The notes under the pieces: model-generated | Seen by the model: the letters and a program-made list of their open reading frames with translations, nothing else | What the model was told of the DNA's origin: nothing | Databases searched by the model: none | Position numbers and translations under genes: made by a program | Shown here: in pieces, positions 10,700-21,486 of the stretch | Numbering within the stretch: position 1 is the first letter of the stretch | Layout: every line of letters starts with the position of its first letter | Source: Sclerodactyla briareus | Taxonomy: Eukaryota > Echinodermata > Holothuroidea > Dendrochirotida > Sclerodactylidae | Length of the DNA stretch: 64,000 nt | Assembly (NCBI GenBank): GCA_026419785.1 | Contig: JAODTK010003732.1 | Span: 287,657-351,656, forward strand | Direction: 5' to 3'

Positions 10700-11650
10700 G
10701 GCCGTGTCGTCGGGAAATTTTTTAGTTTTAGTTTTACAAGGACCCCCCAGTAAAGACCCCCCCAGATTGCAGGAGGAAACGGCACTTCTGGGGTCATGTG
10801 GCCAGTAAGCAACTTCCATAAAATCGTCAATAAATTCCTGATTTTTGTTTTCAAGAAACATTCTTGAAGGAAACTGATCAATGTTTATCCGTAAATCGGG
10901 AACGTCGATTGTTGACGCGTAGGGTACATAATTTTTTTTGTTTTACAGACCCCCGAGATTGAAGGGAAACGGCATTTCTCGGACCGTATGCCTAAGCAAA
11001 GTCCCTAAAAATTGGCAAAAATTCAGGAATTCATATTCTAGAGACGTTCTTGAACACAACTGATTCGATGTGTATTCCTTACCAATCGGGCCAGCCGCCA
11101 CCATAAGGGATGCGTAGGGTACAAGGGAATGTTTCGTTTACAGACCCCCAGATTGCAGGAAACGACAATTCCCGCGCTGTGGCAGAGTGAGCAACGTCTC
11201 TAAAAATGGAAATAATTTAAATTTCGTTTTTTATTTCTTAATTAATCGTTCTTTGAAGGAACTGATGGTGTTTATTCCTTACAATTTGGGGCCAGCATCA
11301 GTGGTCTCGTATAGGTACAAGGAACTGTTGAGCCTTACGAATCCCACAAGATTGCGGAAACGGTACTTCCCATGTCTTAGGGCAGTAAGCAACATCCTGA
11401 AATTGGCATAAATTCTGAAATGGATATCTCAAGAAACCACTCTGGAAGGAACTGAGCTATGTTTATTCATTACAAGTCGCGCCACCCATCAGTTGACGCG
11501 TACCGTACAAGAAAATAGGCTTACAGACCACCCCCCCCCACCCCACCCAGATTGCAGGGAGCGGCATTACCCGCGACTTATGGAGTTGACAATCAATGAA
11601 ATGACCGTAAGTTTCCGAAAAACTGATCGATGTTAATCCTTACATTCTTC
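10700..11650. repeat. Tandem array, ~193-bp monomers, about five copies
   Basis: The landmark 'GACCCCC.AGATTGCAGG' plus 'AAACGGCA.TTC' recurs near 10,757, 10,948, 11,142, 11,338 and 11,526, spacing about 188-196 bp. Each copy also carries 'CAGTAAGCAAC', 'AAATTGGCAAAAATTC' variants, 'CTTGAAGGAACTGAT', 'TTTATTCCTTACAA.TCGGG' and 'TTGACGCGTAGGGTACAAGG'. Copies differ by many small indels. The last two copies are the most decayed. Confidence 0.82.
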
Positions 11651-13040
11651 ATCGTGGGTCTCCATTCATACCATACCAGTGTCTTGAGAGATATTCCATC
11701 AGGACCCTCCAATTGGGTTGGAGGCTGCAGCAAGATTGAAAATTTGCTTGAACATCACTGTCATGGAAAATGTGTGGCATTTTTTTCGGGCATTTGATTG
11801 AATAATTGAGCCATCTCAGCAATATTCGGTCAGTTTTTCAGTTATTTTCCGCTCAAATTTTTCGTCGGTCCAAATTTCTCATTTCTCAGAATTGTTTTCG
11901 CCGCGCTCTCGCGCCTGTAAGTTCCATACGTGCAATCACGTTAAACTCTCCATAATGTTGCACGATCCCCTGCTGTTGTTTTTGCGTACTATAGCTTTCA
12001 TCTTCTATCGAAACGCACTCAGGGCTGGCGAAGCCAATCTGCCATAAAGGATCATAAGTGACTAAACTGTGGTGCAGTGTTAATAAAATGGCAGTTGGAT
12101 TCCCGGCATTGTTGTAGGGGGAAGGGGGGGGGGCATGATTCAAGTCGGGCTAAACCTAAATTCTCCGCTGGCCTACCTATGTTTCCCACACTTGAAGATG
12201 ACACGTATGGACCAAAATCATATTTGCCAAAATCTGACAAAGTTGTTTGTAACCGTGGGGCCCGCTGTATTACATTTACCGGAAAAGATAGGATAAAGCG
12301 CGCGCAGCGCGATTTTCCTTTCCACATTCGGCCTTCTCCAACAAAAATTTAAACAATAATCCAAAAAAAATGAGTTATACATTTTTGTTTTGGCCGTAAC
12401 TGACCGGTAAAAATATGATTATAGCTGTACTGTATATGGGTCTGACACAATCTGAAATCTGTAGGGGTGCTCCGCACCCGTCAGAAATCTTCCTGGGGGT
12501 GCTGGCATGCACACCCCAGCACCCCCCTCCCCCCCCTCCTTCGTCAGGGGCCTGGTAGCATTGAAGCCTTATTCAGTTAGAAAGGTTGGCTAATTGAGTG
12601 AATTTGCTTAGGCCTGGGCTTAACTTAAGACTGTAGAAGAGTAAGACTAAGTTATACTAGTATAGCCTTGCCTTTGCTTTCTTACTGACAGGACTTTAGC
12701 AGGCTTCCCAATTTTCAAAAACATTCATGATAATGTGACCATAAAGCGAGTGCCCATTGGCTGAGTTCAATACAATGTTGAACTTCTGGATTAACTGCCA
12801 GACGGGGCCATATTCTGAGTCACAAAAATACACTGGTGACCCAAAAAGTACCAATAAATACCAAATTATTGTACAGTAGAGAATTTTATAGGCCTAGATG
12901 AGATAGAGACATCTCTTTGTGCCAACGTCATATATTTTGACTCCCAATATCCAACGTCTCTATGTTCAGACATCCCTGGGATTACCAACATCTTGTTTCG
13001 ACAACCCTAAGTTCCGGATGTCTTCTTCCGATGAGATATG
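11651..13040. other. Unassigned, with a GC hairpin
   Basis: No supported gene. At 12,495-12,526 GGGGGTGCTGG and CCAGCACCCCC form a perfect 11-bp stem with a 10-nt loop, followed by a C-rich tract, which looks like the end of a small DNA transposon or MITE. I could not find its partner end with confidence. Confidence 0.45.
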
Positions 13041-13044
13041 TTCG

Positions 13045-13345
13045 GAAATAGTGTACTTGTACCGATATTCCGATTACAAATGTACTTTGAGCCGTACAAG
13101 TACTTTGGATGGTCATATAATGTACTTTGGTACCGACAAAACGTACTTTGAGGATGGAAAGGAATATACTACCCAATGGCACCAAAGTACATTGTATCGA
13201 CAGTACTTTGGTACTAAACAAATGTCTTTAATAAACGCTGACAAATAATGTACTTTGGTACTGGTGTCACTGATGGAATGTACTTTGGTGCCAAAACAGA
13301 TATACTTGAGACCAAATCGTAATGTACTTTGACGCCGCTGAATGT
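13045..13345. repeat. Cluster of GTACTTTGG motifs, mostly one orientation
   Basis: About ten copies of GTACTTTG(G/A) or near variants occur within 300 bp, for example near 13,080, 13,108, 13,120, 13,142, 13,202, 13,249, 13,279 and 13,324, with one inverted copy (CCAAAGTAC, about 13,182). Several extend to 'AATGTACTTTGGTACC'. Spacing is irregular (about 20-80 bp), so this is a motif cluster and not a simple tandem array. It could be a subterminal binding-site array of a DNA transposon, but no matching end was found. Confidence 0.65.
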
Positions 13346-14369
13346 ACGTGTAATACTGAGTTAGTCCAATTGGCCTGGAACCCTGGGTAACTTTGAGATG
13401 TTTTTTTTCGCAGAAAAAAGGAATTGATTTTTGACAGCTGACATTGACTACAACATATTTCATTTCTCTGTAATCTGCCTCCAGTAATCTATTCCACATC
13501 TTCTTTTCAGTTTTAAGATGCGCGAAGGTATAGTAAAGCAACCCGATTCACCTCTTGATGAAGAGTGTGCAGTGTTCTAAGTTAGCCTGGCCCTCATTAC
13601 CTTGAACACTTTCTTTACCCCCCCCCCCCCCCCAAAAAAAAAAAAAAAACATGTAACAGTGATACAATAACCCTGTAGTTCCTGCTTCACATTAATATAT
13701 TTGTATCCGCACACCGTTATAGAATTTCTTTCTGACCGTTAATACACTGTATTGACAATATTTCATGCTACTTGTCACATCACCTTGAGTTGAAGGTCTA
13801 GTTTCTGAACCTGTGCTGGGTGTCTCAGAAGTGTCATGTGTGTTGCATTAACAAGCATCATGTGGCATAGTATCGGCACTAGTAACCATACATATTGTGG
13901 CACTCCATATTATCCATGCAAACCGCCAGTAGATGTTTGCATTTTTGAATTTTCTTCGCGGGCTATTTCCTATATTGTCAGATTGGGTTATTTCATTTGT
14001 GTACACTACTTTTGGCTGAAATTGATCATAGGACAAATGGTCGTCCCAACGTCAACTAGCATACTGTCAGACCTGTTTATCTTCCCCATGATTGTTCATC
14101 GTTTTTCACCGAAGGTGGAATATGTTTCAAAGGCGATGCGACACGCAGTACATGCCTTCTGCCACGAGTATCACATTACGGACGACGGGCCTTTACTGGA
14201 CCGCAAAGAGCAACGGAAGTACTCAATCTGATATAGCCTCCAGAATGCTTAAAATATGATGATCTTCACTATTCACGGAGTAGTCCTAGAAATGTTGAAA
14301 TAGAAATTTAAACAATCAGGGGCGATAGCAATAATATACAACATTAATGTTTTCTGAACACGCAATATT
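13346..14369. other. Unassigned, with a 131-residue open frame
   Basis: A plus-strand frame at 13,836-14,231 encodes 131 residues. The first half is hydrophobic and aromatic-rich, the last 35 are more exon-like (VEYVSKAMRHAVHAF, then an acidic-basic tail LLDRKEQRK). I recognise no family and see no clear splice partners, so chance is likely. A C-run followed by an A-run lies at 13,616-13,650. Confidence 0.3.
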
Positions 14370-14465
14370 GGGGGGGGGGGGCTAAACAAGCATTTGCCCC
14401 CCTCATTTTTGTCAATGGGGGGGCTGAACCCCCCCAAGCCCCCCCCCCCCGGTTCCGCCGCCACT
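14370..14465. repeat. G/C homopolymer inverted repeat, likely small transposon end
   Basis: G-runs (about 14,370-14,381 and 14,418-14,424) face C-runs (14,395-14,402, 14,428-14,434, 14,441-14,450), followed by 'GGTTCCGCCGCCACTGA'. Foldback G/C ends of this sort are common on dispersed non-autonomous elements in invertebrate genomes. The family was not identified. Confidence 0.4.
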
Positions 14466-15820
14466 GAGTAGCTCCAGTGGAGACTTGCATGTAATTATAG
14501 AGCGAGCTGCATGGAGATCAGCATCCTTTTTGTTGACGGGAAATGCCATGGTGGGTCCAAACCTTGTGTGTTGCCTTTACTTTCAATTTTAAATAATAAT
14601 TTGAAAACTAATGGAACTACTACTAAGTGGGAATTGGGTCGTTCAGTTTTGTGCCCAGGCGAGGGTTATTCCCGTTATTTGGGATCTATCCAACGTGAAT
14701 AATTGAGTATGTTTCGCTTAGACATTCCTATTGTCCCCTGGATTGGTAAATGCAGGCATCCGCCTGTGTTACGGCCGTTTTCGCCGGGCAGCTTCCTCCG
14801 GAGTCTTAATTTTGGAATGGTGTGACCCCTCCCCCCCCCCCCCACCCCCCTTGACCTCCCCCCCGCCCCACCCTCCCTTACCTAGCGGTGATACGTCTGG
14901 TGGCATGGTATATGATGTGTACTCAGAGTGCTCTTTGGCCACCGGAACCCTTCGTCACCTGCAGGTGTCAACTCAACTCAATGATCAGGCTTACATTACG
15001 ACAACGTGTTCAGAAGACGGGGCATTGTTCATTCCATTATTTTGTTCTATTAACGATAGCAAAGGGACCGATATCTATCTATCGCAACATATACATGGGG
15101 GGGGGGGGGAATCTATAGATGAGGGTGCCAACTTGTGACGTGGCAGTTTTAGGGCTAAATTAGGGAACTATACATAATAGTTTCTAGTATAGTTGTCGAG
15201 TTCCCATATACAGTAGATATTGAAAATTGGGGAGCCAGGAAGTCATTTTGCAGCATCCAGTGAACTGTCACGTCTAAGTTAAATAGCGCATAAGTTACTG
15301 TAGAACTACATGCTGACGGTCCACACCACATTAATGTCGTTCTTCCGTGAAAGCTAGGCAATATTAAGCAGAAGCCTTCAATAATGTCCCAAGTTTAAGT
15401 GCTATTGGGGGGATAATTATCGGAACTCACGTTGCTGCCATGGAAATAAATACAAGGGTAACATAAAATTAGAATGTTTAAATAATTTAATTTTTGAGCG
15501 AGATGGCGGACTAAATGAATCTGTATATTAAAGTTTATATTAGGATATAATATGGGATTAAACAAGCTTATGGTACATTCTTCCACGTAACGTTCCACAA
15601 CGTATTTTCTTAGGGGACATGACATTTGGTCACTCGTGTCCTTTGGTTCTATTTTGAAATTGCCATATTCTCTATTTTTTTTTTTTTGTGCGTTACTCTC
15701 CCTTCAAACTCTCTGATGTATCTAACCGTGCACGCGTTCTGATAACCCATTGGTGCTGAGGAAATCTGGTCACTGTATATGGATTTCACTTACTTTTTCC
15801 AGCAAATTAGGATTTCAGCT
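14466..15820. other. Unassigned, no supported gene
   Basis: A 135-residue frame (14,731-15,138) contains a proline run translated from the C-rich tract at 14,828-14,880 and is not credible. A G-run lies at about 15,098-15,109. No RNA gene or transposon end was recognised. Confidence 0.5.
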
Positions 15821-15829
15821 TCCCTCTGA

Positions 15830-18000
15830 GGAGTACAGTAGCCCTCTCGTTTTTGGTGTAGATCGGGGTCAGATTTTTGGGGAAAATTGTTAATGGCAAA
15901 TTACCAACACCTACTTGGAACAGTTCAACTGATTGTATGAGTTCCCCATAGTGAGTCCATGATTTCTATTGTTGTGGGGTCAGGTCAAAGGTTCTGAGGT
16001 CAAGAAGACTCAAAGTCTGAAAATCTTGTTAACACGACAAGTCCAGAATGGCTGGCCCGATTAGATTGAAATTCACTGATATGCAATTTCCTTATTAGGG
16101 AGTACAGGAACCCCATTGTTTTTGTGTAGTTCGGAGTCAGATTTGGGGAAAATTGGGAGTTTGGCATTTTAACACAATAACACAACTTCTTTGGAACAAG
16201 TTCATACTTTGATGTATTCCGTTCCCCATAATGATTCAATTATTCTATTGGTGGTGGGTCAGGTCCAAAGGCAATCCTGGGGGTCAACGAAGATCAAAGT
16301 CTGAAAATCTTGTTAACACGACAAGTCCAGAATGGCTGGCCCGATTAGATTGAAATTCACTGATTATGCATTTCCTTATGAGGGTACAGGAACCCCATTG
16401 TTTTTGGTGTAAGTTCGGAGTCAGATTTGGGGAAAACTGGGGAATTTGAAAAATTGATAATTTGGCACATTTCATTTAGCTCTTTCAACCACAGAACCAC
16501 CCCCGCTGGATGGATCAAGCTCCGACTTGGTATATGGGGCGCCATAATGATACTGATCCCTATTGTTTTGGGATCAGGTCGAAGGTCATCTGAGGTCAAG
16601 AGAGGTCAAAGTTTGAAACTGCTTGTTACATGATAAGTCCAGATTCCTGGTCCGATCAGATTGAAATTCGGTATGCAGCTTTTCTCTGAGAAGTAACGGA
16701 AACCTCTATCGTTTTCGGGTAGTCGGGGGTCAAATTTGGTGGAAAATTACGACATTGGGGAAGAATGATATTTTGGCACATTTTAGGCCTCTTTAACAAC
16801 GAAACTCAACCCCTTGGATGGACCAAGTTCAACTTATTATATGACTTCCCCATAATGAGACACTGACCTATTGTTTGTCGGGTTCCGGGTCAAAGTCATC
16901 TGAGTCAAGAGAAGGTCAAACGGTGAACAATTTTGTTAACCATGATAATCAAGAATTCATGGTCCGATCAGATTGAAATTCGGTAATGCAGCTTTTCTCT
17001 GAGAAGTAAGGAAACCTATCGTTTTGGTGTAGATCGCGGGCGGGGGTCAGATTTGGGGAAAATTTAAGAAATTGTAAAGAATTGATAATTTGGCAAATCT
17101 TTAGCTCGTTAACACATAACTCACCCACTTGGATGGATCAAGCTCCGACTTGGTATGACTTCCCCATAACTTAGTACACGATCGCTATTGTTTTGGTCGG
17201 GTCGGGTCGAAGTCAGCTGAGGTTCAAGAGAGAGTCAAAGTCTTTAAAATCTTGTTAACACGAAAGCAGAATGCTAGTCGATCAGGTTTAAAATATAGTA
17301 TGCAGCTTTTATTGTGGGACAGGTACAAGAATCCTATTATTGTTTGTGTAGACTCTCAGTTGGGCAAAAATTGGGAAATTATGAAAATTGCGATTGGGAC
17401 AATTTTGGCTTTTTGATAACTCGACCCCATATGGAGAGATGAAGGTCATACGTGATATGAGGTTTTCCATAAAGAGTGCAATTCTTATTGGATTTGGGTC
17501 AGATCTAAGTCATCTGAGGTCAAGAGAGGTCAAGTCTTAAATCATCTGTAACTCGATAGTCAGAATCCTGTCCGATCAGGTTCAAATATGTATGTCAGCT
17601 TTTCTTGTGGGAAGTACAAGAACCCTAATTATTGTTTGTGTAGACTCTCAGTTTGGGGCCAAAATTGGGAAATTATGAAAACTTGAGATTTTGGGCAATT
17701 TTGGCTTTTTGATAACTCGACCCCATATGGAGAGATGAAGGTCATACGTGATATGAGGGTTTTCCATAAAGAGTGCATATTCCTTATTGGTTTGGGGTCA
17801 GATCTTAAGTATCTGAGGGCAAGAGAGGTCAAAGTCTGGAAATTGTGTTGACACGATAAGTCCAGGAGAGAATGCCTGACCCGATTAGTTTGGAATTTAG
17901 TATGCAGCCTTTCATTTTTTGTTGTGACTGGTGCCAGTCTGTGGGAAATGGGGATATTGTGAAAAAATTGAGATTTGCCTATCTTTAGCTTGTTAACAAG
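15830..18000 (+). repeat. Tandem array, ~300-bp monomers, about seven copies
   Basis: The landmark GGGGTCAGATTTGGGGAAAA or its decayed form recurs near 15,866, 16,131, 16,419, 16,726, 17,045, 17,355, 17,646 and 17,930, spacing about 265-320 bp. Each monomer has the order 'TTGGCACATTTTAGCTC', 'GGATGGATCAAGCTC', 'TTCCCCATAATGAG', 'CCTATTGTTTTGGG', 'GAGGTCAAGAGAGGTCAAAG', 'CTTGTTAACACGATAAGTCC', 'GTCCGATCAGATTGAAATTC' and 'TATGCAGCTTTTCTCTGAG'. Copies at 17.3-17.8 kb share variants (TTTGATAACTCGACCCCATA), which suggests local amplification. Related single units occur at 4.2 and 7.4 kb and a three-copy block at 47.96-48.88 kb. Confidence 0.88.
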
Positions 18001-18029
18001 GGACTCACTCAGTCCTCATGATTCCTAAT

Positions 18030-18285
18030 AAAAAATTTGACAATGCTTAGCTTGATCCGTAAGGATCAGTCAAGGAATCGCTAAGCATTTCGGTTTTTTT
18101 TTTAGGTTATTTGGGAGAGTATTCCATAGAACAGGGCCGGTATAGCTAACACTACGTTGGACTAATCTCAATCTACAATAGGAATTATAAAGTCGGATTA
18201 TGTCTAGTATTGAAAAGAAAATATTTCTCCAAAACAGTTTGGCGATTGAATTTCGGTACGAATTTTTGATATACATGAAACCTGA
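18030..18285 (-). pseudogene. LINE reverse-transcriptase C-terminal fragment (CR1/Rex1-like)
   Basis: The minus strand reads RLVQRSVSYTGPVLWNTLPN near its end, the recognisable C-terminal signature of LINE ORF2 proteins of the Jockey/CR1 group (a basic segment, then Y.GP.LWN.LP). Only this short 5'-truncated tail is present and it contains stops. It directly abuts the ~300-bp array. A foldback lies at its 3' side: AATGCTTAGC (about 18,041-18,050) pairs with GCTAAGCATT (about 18,081-18,090) around GGATCAG. The same junction with a shorter LINE remnant occurs at about 48,900-48,965. Confidence 0.65.
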
Positions 18286-20840
18286 TATGGCATTACAAAT
18301 TTACGAATGCTCATGACGTTCACGACTGGAGCTCGTTTGAACTGGATCTGGTGGTACTCTACATCGAGGTGCGATCCAGTATTTTCAAAAGCGAGGGGTC
18401 CGACTGGGCTCCAGCGAAAAAATGACAGTCCAGTTTTTGTTTTTCACCTCACCCTACCCCCCCCTGACGTCCATACCATTGTTTCATTCACTCCCTTCAT
18501 TTTCGTATTGCTCCGAATGTCATTTTTTCCCAAAAAAAGGATCCGCGCCTGACCGATCGGAGATATCCCGAACAACCCACCCTTCTGTCAAAACAGTGCA
18601 TTTTTTTCATAGGAATTCATTGGATTCAACTTCCCTTCAATGTTGATTTGTTGTGTCGACCGTACAAAGTGCCGGTGGCGTGCCTGACAAAAAGTCTTTC
18701 AATTTGCGGATAGAAAATGTTGGCTAAATTAGGAATTAGATATAGCCCGTCGTGGCAAGCGGCAAGAGGGTCTCCGCGAGGTCTGTTATATTTTGCGCAC
18801 CCACTCAGGCGTCAGGACGGGTAAGGGGAGGCCCACCGTTAGGTTGCTATGATAGCGGGCTATCGTGGGGGGGGGTGGGGTTGGGGGTGGCGGGGGGGTC
18901 ACCTCAAGAATTGTGTGTTAGTTAGTGGGATGATGTTCAGGAAGGACAATAGTCCAGTCATGAACGACCCCCGCAACAACAACCCCAAAAATGCAAAACG
19001 AGCCCAGAAGTACATAATATATTTTTGCGCATAAACATCAGGAGTCCATTGAGGGGAGGGGAGGCCTCCCGGCGGGGTGGGCATTGCACATGGAGCGGCA
19101 CTATCGTGGTAGAGGGGGGGGGGCACCCTCAAAATTGGTGAAGGACGCTAGTGCTTCCGGTTCAAATACGGATTTGAAATAATTGCCATCACTAAAATCA
19201 GCCTCAATTCAGTTAGTGTTGAATTCTGTTTGCATGTTTTCTAAACTTACAACGGATTCTCCGGAATTCTCGCCGAGTGATATACTGTCTTTTCGCCCCC
19301 ATCTATCGTTGTATCGCTACTAAGGTATAACCACATCGGACAATTGAATTGGAAATATAAAAACTAGCAAGAGAGAAATTCAATCATGGGTCTTCGATGT
19401 AGAAAAGGGCCTATGCTTGTAAGCTTTGAGGTGAATGGAGATACCGTCGCTGCGTTATAGCAAAATGATGGATGCGTGTTTACTCACACATTTGCAGGGA
19501 CCTTGCGTATGAGGTGGAGATAGACCGTACAATAATTAACGAAAGGCGGCAACGCGCACGAGCGCGCCATATTTTCAGAGGTTCACACGGAAGATGTCCA
19601 TTATGCGATTAGCTTGATGTATCACAATCAATTTATCCCATGATTGGTAACACTCACCCCACCCCTACCGTTAATATTCGTTTCTTGAACGTTATTTGAA
19701 CAATTTATTTGGGGAATAAAATTCCATAGGAGCAATGCCTGCCCCGCCGTCTCTGTGGTGCCAAATGCTACCCTGAATATAGTACAAGTGACACCAAAAA
19801 ACATAGTTTTCGGGCATGTTTCTCTGATAAAGGGTCACGATATCTTATGTAGACGGTACATTCAGCACAGATTACTCACATTGCGGGAAGGTGGGGTCCG
19901 ACTCCCATTCGTTAGGGTAATGTTGCATCTCGTAGAAGGGTCACGATATATTATGTAGACGTTACATTCAACACAGATGACATCACATAGCGGGGAAGCC
20001 CGGGGGGGCCCGGGGTCCCGGACTTCCCGGAGGCCATGGGATCCACATTATGGTAGAATGCATTAGTGTTTCGGAAAGCGTCGAACAAACGGGGGGCCCG
20101 GACCCCCCTGGAAACCCCGCCCCCCCCCCTCCTCTGTATCCGCTACTGTAGATAATGTACATTGACAGTATAGCGAACAATCGTTTCGAATAATGAAAAC
20201 CGTCTGGTGCAGATTTCCGTCAGTTGCGTGCTCCCGAACATGCCGATACAACGTTAATTATGCAGGCAAAATAAGACAATTGTAGTTAGTTTAGTTTAGT
20301 TATTGAGGAAGGGTCAGGAAGGACATAGTCCAGTCATGCGAAGACCCCAAACCCACCCCCCACCAAAATGGCAAACGACCCAGATGCTAAAAGAAGTCGC
20401 CCACAATTTTTGAAGACTAAATCAAGGGCCTTCTTGAAGGCATTCACCACTACTAGACCCCCAAATAACAACATTTCCCGGAAGGTATTCCCTCGTTGAT
20501 GGCTCTCTGTGAAAAGAAGTGTTTCGACGATCCAATCTACAGCGAGTACCTCGAAGCTTGAAGGTGGGTCCACGAGTAGGGTCAAATGGGAAACTCAAAG
20601 AAGTCATTGAATGCCAAACCATTCAAGTCATGGACAATTTGAGACCTGTATATGTTCTGGCTTTTGAGGAAGAAATTCCATAGAATTCATTCGCGGTGAT
20701 AAGCACCCGATATGTATTGATACATGTGCTTATGTTGCCTATTCACGGATTTGCTGTTACATCAGAATGTTTTGCCTTATGGAACAATTATCTACCTTTT
20801 CAAACTAAAATCCGACATATCCGGACACTGGCCCCACGTG
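18286..20840. other. Unassigned, with several short dispersed repeats
   Basis: No supported gene. A ~75-bp segment with 'AGGAAGGACAATAGTCCAGT' and 'ATGCAAAACGAGCCCAGA' (about 18,938-19,010) recurs at about 20,308-20,392. A ~105-bp tandem duplication carries 'AGGGTCACGATATCTTATGT' at about 19,829 and 19,936. A GC-rich foldback (about 19,990-20,150; CCCGGGGGGGCCCGGGG and GGGGGGCCCGGACCCCCC) is followed by CTCTGTATCCGCTAC and looks like the end of a dispersed DNA element. Frames at 18,849-19,132 arise from these G-rich repeats. Confidence 0.5.
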
Positions 20841-20845
20841 TGTAC

Positions 20846-21455
20846 TGACCGTTTTGTAATAAAGCTGCAATTGTAATAGCGGCCCGTTTTGTAATTAAAA
20901 CTGGCCGTTTTGTAATAGCTGGCCGTTTTTGTAATAAAATTAGGCCGTTTTGTAATAGAAAAAAGCTAGCCCGTTTTGTCAATGAATTTATGGCCCAATT
21001 GTTAAAAAAAGCTGGACCCGTTTGATAATAAAATGCCGAAATGTAATACTCACTGTATGGAACATGAGCGAACTTAGACTCCGGGCGATCGGATCCATTT
21101 TCGTAAGTGTCCTCTATAATCCAATAAAGTAGCCTAAAATTTTTCATCAACAAGGAACTCATTTCGATTGATCTTACCATTCAATGCAGATCGTGCCATT
21201 CGTAAACAGTAATAGGGATGGAACAAGAACGCAAACAATGCCGGAGTGATTCCTCGCCGATTTTGCAACAAAAATAGTGACCCCCCTCTCCCGTCCCCAC
21301 GGCAACTGGTGCTGACATGTCAGGGATCTAAAAGAGCGGAGGGCTATTAGCCATCTCTCTGCCAAACTATCTGGATGCCCAAAGTTTAACAAACTACAAA
21401 ATAATATATAAAATAAATATATATAATTATATATATATAATATATCTCTAAGATC

Positions 21456-21486
<31 letters not shown>

